NCBI GenBank assembly: GCA_000435635.1
Contig: FR882149.1
Span: forward strand, 68,386-132,385
Origin: Prevotella sp. CAG:1320
Lineage (GTDB): Bacteria; Bacteroidota; Bacteroidia; Bacteroidales; Bacteroidaceae
DNA length: 64,000 bases
Reading direction: 5' to 3'
Shown here: piece by piece, positions 45,393 through 53,160 of the stretch
Layout of the letters: every line of letters starts with the position of its first letter
Numbering within the stretch: position 1 is the first letter of the stretch
Position numbers and translations under genes: made by a program
The notes under the pieces: generated by a model
Seen by the model: the letters and a program-made list of their open reading frames with translations, nothing else
Databases searched by the model: none
Told to the model about the DNA's origin: nothing

Positions 45393-47549
45393 ATGAAGAA
45401 ATCAACGACCGACGAAAAACAACTGAAGCAGACCATACTGGAACTTGCCCGGGAAATGGGAAAGGACAAAGAGACCATGACCCGCGCCGACCTGGCTTAT
45501 GAACTGAGGCAAGACACGTTACCCTCCGACAGCGTAGAGGTGTCAAGGCTGGTTTACGAGACCTACCAAGAAGCGGGCAACGACAAGGCCGTCTTCAACA
45601 CCTACGTCAGCAATGACGGACGCAAATCACTCGTAGAGGAATACCGGTTGCAGGCCTTGCTCGACGAAGACAAGAAAGAAGACGCCATGTCACTGGCCAT
45701 GAGGCAACTGGGGGACACGAGAGAGGCCCTGGCCGCGGTACAGGCGGGAATAGATGCCAACCTCTCTGCCACCTTGGTCAGGACGGCCTCCGGCGCGATG
45801 GATGTCATCACGGGCACCGGTGGCGTAAAGGCTGTCAAGCAAGAGGCCTCCACCTTATTTCGGAAATATGCCGACATGGTGAGCGTCTACCATGAGGGAG
45901 AAGACCGCGTGAGAAGCAACATCGCCGACTTCACGGCTCTGCGTGACGACATACAGGCCACCTATCAAGAATACGCCCAGCAACTCATAGACATCTACGG
46001 AGACAATGTCAAAGCCGTGGCCCCGCGGTTGTTCGACTTCTCGAGAGTGGAGTTCCTCGACGTGGACGGCATGCTGAAGCACACGGAACTGGAATACAAC
46101 AAGATAACCGACAAGTGTGGCACGCTCATCAGCGAGATAAGCGACAGCTTCCGCTCCACGATACAAGGCAGCCTCAGCGCCTACAAGTCCATGGGACAAG
46201 GCAGCAAGACCTTGGGACTGGCCATGGCGGGACTCACCATGCTCGACCACTACACGCGAAGCCAAGAGCGCACGAACCAGCTGCGTTCAGACCTGGAAGT
46301 GTTCAAGACCAGCGTCAAGCGAGATGCCACCACCATCAAGGCAGACCTGGGCAGGCTGTTGGTTATCCACAAGACTCTCAACGACGTGGCCTTGCCCAAG
46401 GCCGACATCTACCTGCGCCACGCCAACCAACTGATGCGATCAGACATCTCCTCCATCCTCGACGCGCTCTACGCCTCTCCCCGGGTGAAAGCCTTGCAGG
46501 AAAAACGACAGCAACTTTCGCGGGAACTAAAGGCCATAGACGGAGAAATCAACGACCACTTGCAAAACATCGATATATACCAAAGCCTGATAACAGACCT
46601 CACCGCCACGTTGGAGGCCAAAGGCCCCAGCTACCATGAGGCCAGGAGCAAGGAACCCGGCAAGCCCTCGTTCATCGTCAACCTGTTTACCTTTGGCACA
46701 GCCCGCAAGAACTACTACCGCGACTACACCGAGTGGGACGAGGTATGCCGCCCGCTGATAAAGGAATACGAAAGCAACCAAGTAGACCTGAAGCTGGACA
46801 AAGATGAACTGGCGCGACACCGGCAAGACCTGCGAGACTGCCAAGCCGACAGGGAACAAGTGGCCAACGAACTGGAAACGCTCAACCGGCAAATACGGGA
46901 AAACATCCACGCCTCTAAAGACCTGCAACTCCGGATGCTCCCCCATCTGCGTGCGGTTGTCGCCACGCTTCGCCTGGGCAGGGAAATCATGGAGACCAAG
47001 TTAGACGAGCGGCTGACGCGGGCCATCAACATCCCAGACATGACCGAGGCCACCCGGTTACCCTCCGATGTGGAAGATAACCTCTCGCTCTTCACCAACA
47101 TGCTGGCAGACAACCTGCACGTGGGACAGCAAGAGGCCAAAGCCCTGCTCGATGGTATAGACGAGTACCGAGAGACATCGGATGAGGAACACCCGTACAC
47201 CGAAGAGGAGCTCAACCAGGTAGCCGAGGCCGCCGGGCAAACATTGGGGAAAGCCATGGAACTGCTAGACAGTTTTGTGCGCCTGAAGACACAGCAACTC
47301 AACGGCAAGTTGGCCGCCGCCGCTTACGACAAGGAATACCAACGCCTGACCTCCGGCTTCCGTCGGCAGATAGAGAACATAGACGACAAGAGTGCCTTCC
47401 TCAGGCAAATCATGACTCGTGTCAACACCGCCCAGAGCGAGGATGGACGCAGGCAAGCTTTCATGTCGCTGGCCGAGCTAAGCGGCATATCCGTGAGCGA
47501 CCAAGAACTTGACGACTTCATCAACGGCGACAAGCAAATAGAACTATAA
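45393..47549 (+). CDS. Large helical coiled-coil protein of unknown function
   Basis: 718 residues, almost entirely predicted alpha-helix from composition and heptad-like charge patterns (about residues 150-210, 270-345, 400-440, 480-560). No signal peptide, nucleotide-binding motif or strong membrane helix; a glycine-rich stretch SGAMDVITGTGGVKAV near 130-145 and SMGQGSKTLGLAMAGL near 270 are the only non-helical, mildly hydrophobic parts. The C-terminal MSLAELSGISVSDQELDDFIN is a conserved-looking acidic end. It is followed 26 bp later by a DUF4112 membrane protein, so a membrane-associated scaffold is possible. Core-like base composition, unlike the A+T-rich GTPase operon downstream. Confidence 0.7.
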   Translation: MKKSTTDEKQLKQTILELAREMGKDKETMTRADLAYELRQDTLPSDSVEVSRLVYETYQEAGNDKAVFNTYVSNDGRKSLVEEYRLQALLDEDKKEDAMSLAMRQLGDTREALAAVQAGIDANLSATLVRTASGAMDVITGTGGVKAVKQEASTLFRKYADMVSVYHEGEDRVRSNIADFTALRDDIQATYQEYAQQLIDIYGDNVKAVAPRLFDFSRVEFLDVDGMLKHTELEYNKITDKCGTLISEISDSFRSTIQGSLSAYKSMGQGSKTLGLAMAGLTMLDHYTRSQERTNQLRSDLEVFKTSVKRDATTIKADLGRLLVIHKTLNDVALPKADIYLRHANQLMRSDISSILDALYASPRVKALQEKRQQLSRELKAIDGEINDHLQNIDIYQSLITDLTATLEAKGPSYHEARSKEPGKPSFIVNLFTFGTARKNYYRDYTEWDEVCRPLIKEYESNQVDLKLDKDELARHRQDLRDCQADREQVANELETLNRQIRENIHASKDLQLRMLPHLRAVVATLRLGREIMETKLDERLTRAINIPDMTEATRLPSDVEDNLSLFTNMLADNLHVGQQEAKALLDGIDEYRETSDEEHPYTEEELNQVAEAAGQTLGKAMELLDSFVRLKTQQLNGKLAAAAYDKEYQRLTSGFRRQIENIDDKSAFLRQIMTRVNTAQSEDGRRQAFMSLAELSGISVSDQELDDFINGDKQIEL

Positions 47550-47575
47550 ACCACCTGATAACACCTTAATTTATT

Positions 47576-48163
47576 ATGGTATCGAGAAGAAGACAAGAAG
47601 CCATGGCCGACATGGGCTTCAACAAGGAGCAAGAGGAGTGCAAGCGTGACGAGGCCTTGAAGAAAGAGGAGGAAAGGCGCAGGCTCAAGGAAGAGAAACG
47701 GCAAGAGATGATGAGCATGACCTCTTATGTGGTCATGGACAAGACCGCCAAGATTATGGACAAATACCTCGTAGACCCCATCTTGGGTTTCTTCTTCCCT
47801 GCCGCCGGCGACATGCTGAGCAGCGTCTTGGCCGTACCCTTCATCTACTACAGCCTCTGTGTCGTCAAGTCCATTCCGCTCACGTTGGCGGTCATCTCCA
47901 ATGTGTTGGTCGACACGCTTGTCGGCATAGTGCCCCTGCTGGGCGATGTCGTCGATGTCTTCCACCGCAGTTACTCCAAGAACCTGCGCCTCATCACGGG
48001 CTATATCGATGACGACAAGCAAATCATCCATCAGGTAAATAAGAAAGCCGTCAAGGCCGCCATATTCATCGTGGTGCTCTGCTTGCTCATCTACTGGCTC
48101 ACGAGCCTGGTAGCCGGAGCCATCGCCTGGATGTGGCATGGCATCACCTCTCTCTTCGGCTAA
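47576..48163 (+). CDS. DUF4112 membrane protein
   Basis: 195 residues. Charged coiled-coil N terminus (residues 10-45, KEEERRRLKEEKRQE), then the DUF4112 core: DPILGFFFPAAGDMLSSVLAV, LTLAVISNVLVDTLVGIVPLLGDVVDVF split over two hydrophobic segments, and KNLRLITGYI; a last membrane helix at 160-185 (AAIFIVVLCLLIYWLTSLV). The VLGD-type motif (PLLGDVVDVF) is diagnostic. Function of the family is unknown. Likely operonic with the preceding helical protein. Confidence 0.8.
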   Translation: MVSRRRQEAMADMGFNKEQEECKRDEALKKEEERRRLKEEKRQEMMSMTSYVVMDKTAKIMDKYLVDPILGFFFPAAGDMLSSVLAVPFIYYSLCVVKSIPLTLAVISNVLVDTLVGIVPLLGDVVDVFHRSYSKNLRLITGYIDDDKQIIHQVNKKAVKAAIFIVVLCLLIYWLTSLVAGAIAWMWHGITSLFG

Positions 48164-48266
48164 CACCTTTATATATAATAATGTATATATGACAAACCTT
48201 TTATTCACCCTCCTGTTCCCGCTGGCCACGCTGATGCCGGCGGACAGGACTAACCCGATAAGCACT

Positions 48267-48524
48267 ATGGAAAAGAAGAACTATTATTGCGAGTATTGTG
48301 GACACAAGTTCCCCGACGTTAGGTCGCTCACCTCCGGCACCTGTTCCAAACATCCGGATGGCCCCAACAGAGGTCGCCACAAACTCTATGAGGGAACGGA
48401 GAAGTCAAAGTACACCTGCAAATATTGCGGCAAGCAATTCCCCAGCATCATGGTAATGGTGGGTGGTCAGTGCGTCAACCACCCTAAGGGAACTAACAAG
48501 GGGCCACATGCACCAGCATTGTAA
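48267..48524 (+). CDS. Small double zinc-ribbon protein
   Basis: 85 residues made of two tandem copies of a Cys-Cys-Cys-His unit: YCEYCGHKF..TCSKHPDGPNRGRH and TCKYCGKQF..QCVNHPKGTNKGPH. Each should bind one zinc. The start at 48267 (MEKKNYYCEYCG) is preferred; an in-frame ATG at 48189 would add a hydrophobic leader (MTNLLFTLLFPLATLMPAD) that could be a signal peptide, so this choice is uncertain. The second unit is duplicated again at 48834-48947. Confidence 0.65.
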   Translation: MEKKNYYCEYCGHKFPDVRSLTSGTCSKHPDGPNRGRHKLYEGTEKSKYTCKYCGKQFPSIMVMVGGQCVNHPKGTNKGPHAPAL

Positions 48525-48621
48525 ACACCCATTGGCTTGACAATAAATGTCTCACCTCTAAAAAGTATGCACAAATGAAGAAACAAAAATGGGATGGGCT
48601 TAAGAATATAGACCAGGAAGG

Positions 48622-48749
48622 TATGTCTCCAAGGATAAAAGCCCAAGTACCCATGGAGCGACGCTAAAGTTCCCTTGGGTCGTTGGCGGACGACCCAAGG
48701 GTTCTTTTTCGCTTCATGTATCTTCTTGCGTACACCCTATAATAACATC
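48622..48749. repeat. 128-bp dispersed repeat, copy 2
   Basis: Second copy of the element at 29307-29434, same orientation, with a few substitutions and a compensated loop in the hairpin (CCCTTGGGTCG 48672-48682 / CGACCCAAGGG 48691-48701, then TTCTTTTTC). It lies between the two zinc-ribbon sequences. Confidence 0.85.
48672..48709 (+). terminator. Hairpin with T tail inside repeat copy 2
   Basis: 11-bp perfect stem and T-rich tail; would terminate transcripts from the zinc-ribbon gene ending at 48524. Confidence 0.65.
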
Positions 48750-48791
48750 GTGAATTCGAGGAAAGTTCTGTCTAGATTTGGCACATTCTAC

Positions 48792-48947
48792 ATGTACCTT
48801 TGCGCCATCACACAAAAACAGGAGAAATACAATGGCACCTGCAAGTATTGCGGCAAACAGTTCCCCAGCATCATGGTGATGGTGGGTGGTCAGTGCGTCA
48901 ACCACCCTAAGGGAAGCAACAAGGGACCACATGCGCCTGCGCTATAG
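48792..48947 (+). pseudogene. Duplicated half zinc-ribbon protein
   Basis: Encodes TCKYCGKQF..QCVNHPKGSNKGPHAPAL, nearly identical to the second unit of the protein at 48267-48524, without the first unit. The in-frame ATG 48792 overlaps a -7-like box TACCTTTG (48795-48802), so no good start remains after that promoter. Either a decayed duplication or a 51-residue miniprotein driven from farther upstream. Confidence 0.45.
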
Positions 48948-48981
48948 TCAAAAAAGAACAACACATAAAATCCGACAAAGC

Positions 48982-49278
48982 ATGAAAATAGTCACCACAA
49001 AAGACGAGCTGAAACTCGCCATAAAACAAAAGGAAAAGAGCATCCTCATCAAAAGCAAGCTAGCCAACGCGATAAGGAAAGAGCTAAAAGCATGGCTTCT
49101 GTCATCCGCATCGGTTGCCGTTATCATGTTGGCGATAATGACCCTCATCGGTTGGTCCTCAGAAGCGGGCCACACATTTTCAATAGTCATACACATAACC
49201 GCTACCCTTATACTTTTAATCGGCTTGCCCTATGCCTTCATCTGGAAGCGTAACCTCTGTTCTTATCTTATAAGATAA
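48982..49278 (+). CDS. Small two-TM protein
   Basis: 98 residues: a charged N terminus (MKIVTTKDELKLAIKQKEKS, LIKSKLANAIRKELK) and two membrane helices (about residues 45-66 and 72-92), ending KRNLCSYLIR. No family that I can name with confidence. It lies between the zinc-ribbon sequences and the dynamin operon and is not in an obvious operon with either. Confidence 0.55.
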   Translation: MKIVTTKDELKLAIKQKEKSILIKSKLANAIRKELKAWLLSSASVAVIMLAIMTLIGWSSEAGHTFSIVIHITATLILLIGLPYAFIWKRNLCSYLIR

Positions 49279-49368
49279 CCTCCAAAGAAGGAGGAGAAAT
49301 CATAATGGAAAGGGATTAGGCCGTGAGTTTCAGCAAGCGTTAAAAAAGCCGAATGAACCATTATGGAC

Positions 49369-49399
49369 TTGACGTGTATGTGCGGAATCCGTATTTTTG
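49369..49399 (+). promoter_or_regulatory. Promoter of the dynamin-like GTPase operon
   Basis: TTG (49369-49371), 20 bp, TATTTTTG (49392-49399). It lies 32 bp before the first ATG and is the only good promoter for the four-gene operon. Confidence 0.7.
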
Positions 49400-49431
49400 T
49401 AAAAATATACTTAATATTTAAATATTCAGCT

Positions 49432-51141
49432 ATGAAAACAATTGAAAACTACATTTCTATTGTAGAAGGGGCAAATAAGATTGCCATTAAGAATTTCAAT
49501 AATCAAGATTCCATTCAACGTGTATCGGCCTGCAAGGACAAGTTATTGTCTGAATTGAAAAGCAATGCGTATATTAAAATTCCTTTTGTCGGAGATTTTA
49601 ATGCAGGTAAAAGTTCCTTGTTGAACAGTTTGATGGGAGTGAACATACTTCCTACCGACGTTGTTCCTACTACGGCTGTGTCTTATGAATTATATTATTC
49701 CGAAACCGAGAAGTTGGATATATATCACAATGGCAAGTTTAAGGAGACAGCACCATTGTCTAAGATATCCAATTTAGAAGTGGTACCCGGTGACATTGTG
49801 GTTGTTCATATAAATAACGACTTCATAAGACAACAAAATGAAAAAGGAATAGTCCTCGTCGACATGCCCGGCATAGATTCTGGCATCGAGGCACATAATA
49901 ACGCCATTCTCAATTATATTCAAGAAGGCTCGTTCTTCTTTCTCGTATCGCCTGCACCGCAAGGAACATTACGAAGCGTAACCCTTCAGTTTGCCGATGA
50001 GCTGAAAAAATACAACCTGAAAATGGCTGTTGTAATCTCTAAGGCAGACCAGGCTCCTGAAGATGATTTGAAGTCTGTAATCGAACACATCACAGACCAG
50101 GCGAAACGCCTCATAGACGAAAATGTAGATGTATGTGTAACATCCTCGGCGGAAAAAAACAATGCAGATATTGTTGCCTTGCTGGATAAACTTGACGCAG
50201 AGAAATTTTTAAAAGACAAGTATTACGCTGAAGTGGAGGTCTATGTCAATGACATAATATCTGAACTACAGCTGCAAGCCAAGTTGTTGCTTTCAAACAA
50301 AGAGGATTACAGCAAAAGGATTGAAGAATTAAAGCGTGAAAAGGAAAACGCTTTAAATTCACTTCGTGAAAAAAGCAACTCGGCGCAGTCACTGCAAGGT
50401 TCAGCCGATGACATTCTCATGGATGTGCGTATGGCACTGACTGAGAAAAGTCTCTATCTCGCCAACATCCTTGTCCAAAGCAACAACGACTCTAACATTT
50501 TTAACGCTGAGTTGCTTAACATAATACGCCCTGTACTGGTCAACTCTTTTAAACGAGAAATCACCGAATACCAAAATGTCATAGGCAGCAGTGTCATGGA
50601 TTTCTCCGTTACAGTTAATAAAATTCTTCAAGATGAAGATAACAAATTATTGTCCGGGGCAAATGAAGTCATTGGTAATCTTCTCGGTAAAGAAGTCGTA
50701 GAAGGCTTCTTGAAGAAAGGTCTGGACAAACTGATAAATCAGCTTGTCCAATATAAAGGATTGTCAACATTGCTAAAAACATTAATTAAGTTTGTCGGCC
50801 CGCTCACAACAATATTGATAAATATTATTCCTGACATACTCAGACTTATTTTCGGCAAGAGCAAAGACCAGAAGATTATGGCTGTTCAGCAGAAAATAAC
50901 CGGCGGTATGATTGACAAGCTCGTTGAAGGACTCAGAGAACCTGTTGAGAAAATACTTGAAGACCAGCGTAAGGCCGCATACAAAGAGATGGAGTCGCTG
51001 ATTGAAAATGAAGCCCACAAGTTTGACGATAACATAAAGAAAATTCAAGAAGAACAACAGGCAGATGAGGCTACAATTACCGCAAAAGTACAAACTTTGC
51101 AAGTGGCCATCGGTGAATTGGAAGTACTTTTAAGAAAATAG
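49432..51141 (+). CDS. Dynamin-like GTPase 1 with membrane-inserting segment
   Basis: 569 residues. GTPase motifs complete: P-loop GDFNAGKS (54-61), switch threonines in PTDVVPTTAVSYE, DMPG (144-147), SKAD (203-206). The C-terminal part is helical (coiled coil 285-320 and 510-565) and contains a long hydrophobic stretch near 445-475 (LIKFVGPLTTILINIIPDIL), comparable to the lipid-binding paddle of bacterial dynamins. The frame extends upstream to 49363, but the promoter at 49392-49399 sets the start at 49432. First of four tightly packed genes (4-bp gap to the next). A+T-rich relative to core genes, suggesting transfer. Probably hydrolyses GTP to remodel or sense membranes; by analogy with known dynamin-type defence genes, an antiphage role is possible. 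Confidence 0.85.
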   Translation: MKTIENYISIVEGANKIAIKNFNNQDSIQRVSACKDKLLSELKSNAYIKIPFVGDFNAGKSSLLNSLMGVNILPTDVVPTTAVSYELYYSETEKLDIYHNGKFKETAPLSKISNLEVVPGDIVVVHINNDFIRQQNEKGIVLVDMPGIDSGIEAHNNAILNYIQEGSFFFLVSPAPQGTLRSVTLQFADELKKYNLKMAVVISKADQAPEDDLKSVIEHITDQAKRLIDENVDVCVTSSAEKNNADIVALLDKLDAEKFLKDKYYAEVEVYVNDIISELQLQAKLLLSNKEDYSKRIEELKREKENALNSLREKSNSAQSLQGSADDILMDVRMALTEKSLYLANILVQSNNDSNIFNAELLNIIRPVLVNSFKREITEYQNVIGSSVMDFSVTVNKILQDEDNKLLSGANEVIGNLLGKEVVEGFLKKGLDKLINQLVQYKGLSTLLKTLIKFVGPLTTILINIIPDILRLIFGKSKDQKIMAVQQKITGGMIDKLVEGLREPVEKILEDQRKAAYKEMESLIENEAHKFDDNIKKIQEEQQADEATITAKVQTLQVAIGELEVLLRK

Positions 51142-51144
51142 AAT

Positions 51145-53151
51145 ATGGCATTTGACAAAATAAGCAAAAAAAGTGTGGCCATGGGGAAAAAGCCCCAGGC
51201 CACCTTTTTAAAAGTGAATAAATACGAGAGCCCCCAGATGGCTCTAGATTTGATAGCTCATATCTGTACAGCATCTGCGGATATAGACTTGTCATCTTGT
51301 TTTGAGAAATACTATGAACTGCAGACTCAAATGGAAAATGACCTTGAGAGTTATGAATTATCCGATTCTAATTTTCCCTTTAATTGTTGGTTTGCAGGTC
51401 ATGAGATTCAAAACATGTTGCTTGAAGACGTTTCATCCACATTGAAAATAGCCGTTGCTGGAGGATACAGTGCAGGCAAGTCTTCTCTGTTAAATTATCT
51501 TACAGGGATAGGCGATTTGTTGCCGACGGGCGTTGACCCCGTCTCTGTCGTAAATACATATCTTAATTGTGTACCCTCGAAGAACAAACTTATAATCCGT
51601 GGCAAAAACCTCAAAAACGATCTTGTATTATTGAACGAAGAGGTGTTGGCATGTATACAGCATTCCTCCAAATCGAAAGTGTACATCGCAAACGTATTGG
51701 AGAAAATAATAATTGACACACCTGCGCCAAAGTATCTGGAAAGGATTACTTTCATCGACACACCGGGATATAATAACTCAACAAACGAGGTAGAAGCCGA
51801 TAGGGACAAGGCAATCAGTGCTTTAAAAGGTGCCGATGCCGTATTCTGGTGCATTGACATAGAAAGCGGCACAATCACAAATACGGATATAGACATCCTT
51901 AAAAATATTTCTGACAAACCAATTGGTATACTGTTTACAAAATCTGACAAAAAAAATTACAATGATGTAATTAAAATAATAAAAGACACCGAAAAGAAAT
52001 GTTATGACGTGTTCGGCTCAGAACATGCACCCATAGTTGTCGGTGTGTCTTGTCTGGAAAAGAAGATGTACTCAACTGCACATCTTACATTCCAAAATAT
52101 CGTTGAAAAGATAAAGTCGAGATGCGGAGTCGTCAATTTGTTAAGTAAGCAAAAAGCCCAAATCGAAGCTCTGTTTGATAAAGAGGTTGAAGCTTCAACC
52201 AACCAGATTATTGTATTAGAAGAAGAAAGGAAAAAACTAATACAGTCACAGAATGAAGATTCTGACATGTTAAGTAATAACAGTGATTATATAAATTCAC
52301 TGAAAGATGCGTTGAAAGACACACTCATATCAAGTTACACGGAAGTGGAACAGAGTGCGGATAAAAGAGGTGAATATTTTAATGAAGCTATGTCGGCTTT
52401 AAGTGATTCGCTTGACCGTGAATTTGAGTGGAACACTAAAGTAGGACTTTTTAGTGATGCTTCTGCTTTAAGAAGAAAACTTAATGATGCGGTAAGCAAA
52501 TTTAACAAATTGAATGAAGTTGATATACATTACACCTACTGGGAAAAGGAATATCGCACGACATTGTATGGTCAAATATGTGAAAGGCTCGATGATTTAT
52601 TGACGGAAATAAAAGACGAGTGTGATTCTGACGAACAGTATAAAAGCATTGTTGAACTGAAGAAAAAAGAAACCCAATTAAAACATCTTCTGATTGGATA
52701 TAAACCGAGAATATTACGAGCGTTGAGTGATGCTTATTATGATTGTCTGAAACGAATAAATGACCATAACAATCAGCTGCAAACCATTAAGGAAACTGAT
52801 AATATTGATGTTTTCTCCGCTATTAGCGGTGACAACTATGGAAGCTTCTTGTCTTGCTTTTCAAATGGAGTCGACCTAACTGTATGCAATAAAGAAGGAT
52901 TCTCACCTTTGACATGGGCCGTACGTTCAGGCAATAATGAGATGGTAAAATTCTTCATCAACCACGAAGTGGATTTGACATTGAAAGACAAGAGAGGGTA
53001 CAATGCATTGGAGACTGCTGCCATATATCATTATCAGGATATATGTGAGCTTTTGATGGAGGCCGACAACTCCTTGATCAGCAATTCTCGTTCTCTTGTA
53101 GAAATGTCCCAGAAGAATTATTTCACAAAATGGGTTTCACAATTAAAGTAA
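51145..53151 (+). CDS. Dynamin-like GTPase 2 with C-terminal ankyrin repeats
   Basis: 668 residues. P-loop GYSAGKSS (107-114), DTPG (205-208), TKSD (265-268). A coiled-coil middle (about 345-560) lacks an obvious membrane paddle. Residues about 553-645 are ankyrin-type repeats (GSFLSCFSNGVDLTVCNKEG, FSPLTWAVRSGNNEMVKFFI, YNALETAAIYHYQDICELLM), a protein-binding module unusual on a bacterial dynamin. The N terminus (1-100) is helical and precedes the G domain, as in other dynamin-like proteins. Second gene of the operon, 9 bp before the third. Likely works as a complex with the other two GTPases; tandem bacterial dynamins are known to form hetero-oligomers. Confidence 0.85.
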   Translation: MAFDKISKKSVAMGKKPQATFLKVNKYESPQMALDLIAHICTASADIDLSSCFEKYYELQTQMENDLESYELSDSNFPFNCWFAGHEIQNMLLEDVSSTLKIAVAGGYSAGKSSLLNYLTGIGDLLPTGVDPVSVVNTYLNCVPSKNKLIIRGKNLKNDLVLLNEEVLACIQHSSKSKVYIANVLEKIIIDTPAPKYLERITFIDTPGYNNSTNEVEADRDKAISALKGADAVFWCIDIESGTITNTDIDILKNISDKPIGILFTKSDKKNYNDVIKIIKDTEKKCYDVFGSEHAPIVVGVSCLEKKMYSTAHLTFQNIVEKIKSRCGVVNLLSKQKAQIEALFDKEVEASTNQIIVLEEERKKLIQSQNEDSDMLSNNSDYINSLKDALKDTLISSYTEVEQSADKRGEYFNEAMSALSDSLDREFEWNTKVGLFSDASALRRKLNDAVSKFNKLNEVDIHYTYWEKEYRTTLYGQICERLDDLLTEIKDECDSDEQYKSIVELKKKETQLKHLLIGYKPRILRALSDAYYDCLKRINDHNNQLQTIKETDNIDVFSAISGDNYGSFLSCFSNGVDLTVCNKEGFSPLTWAVRSGNNEMVKFFINHEVDLTLKDKRGYNALETAAIYHYQDICELLMEADNSLISNSRSLVEMSQKNYFTKWVSQLK

Positions 53152-53160
53152 GATTCTATT

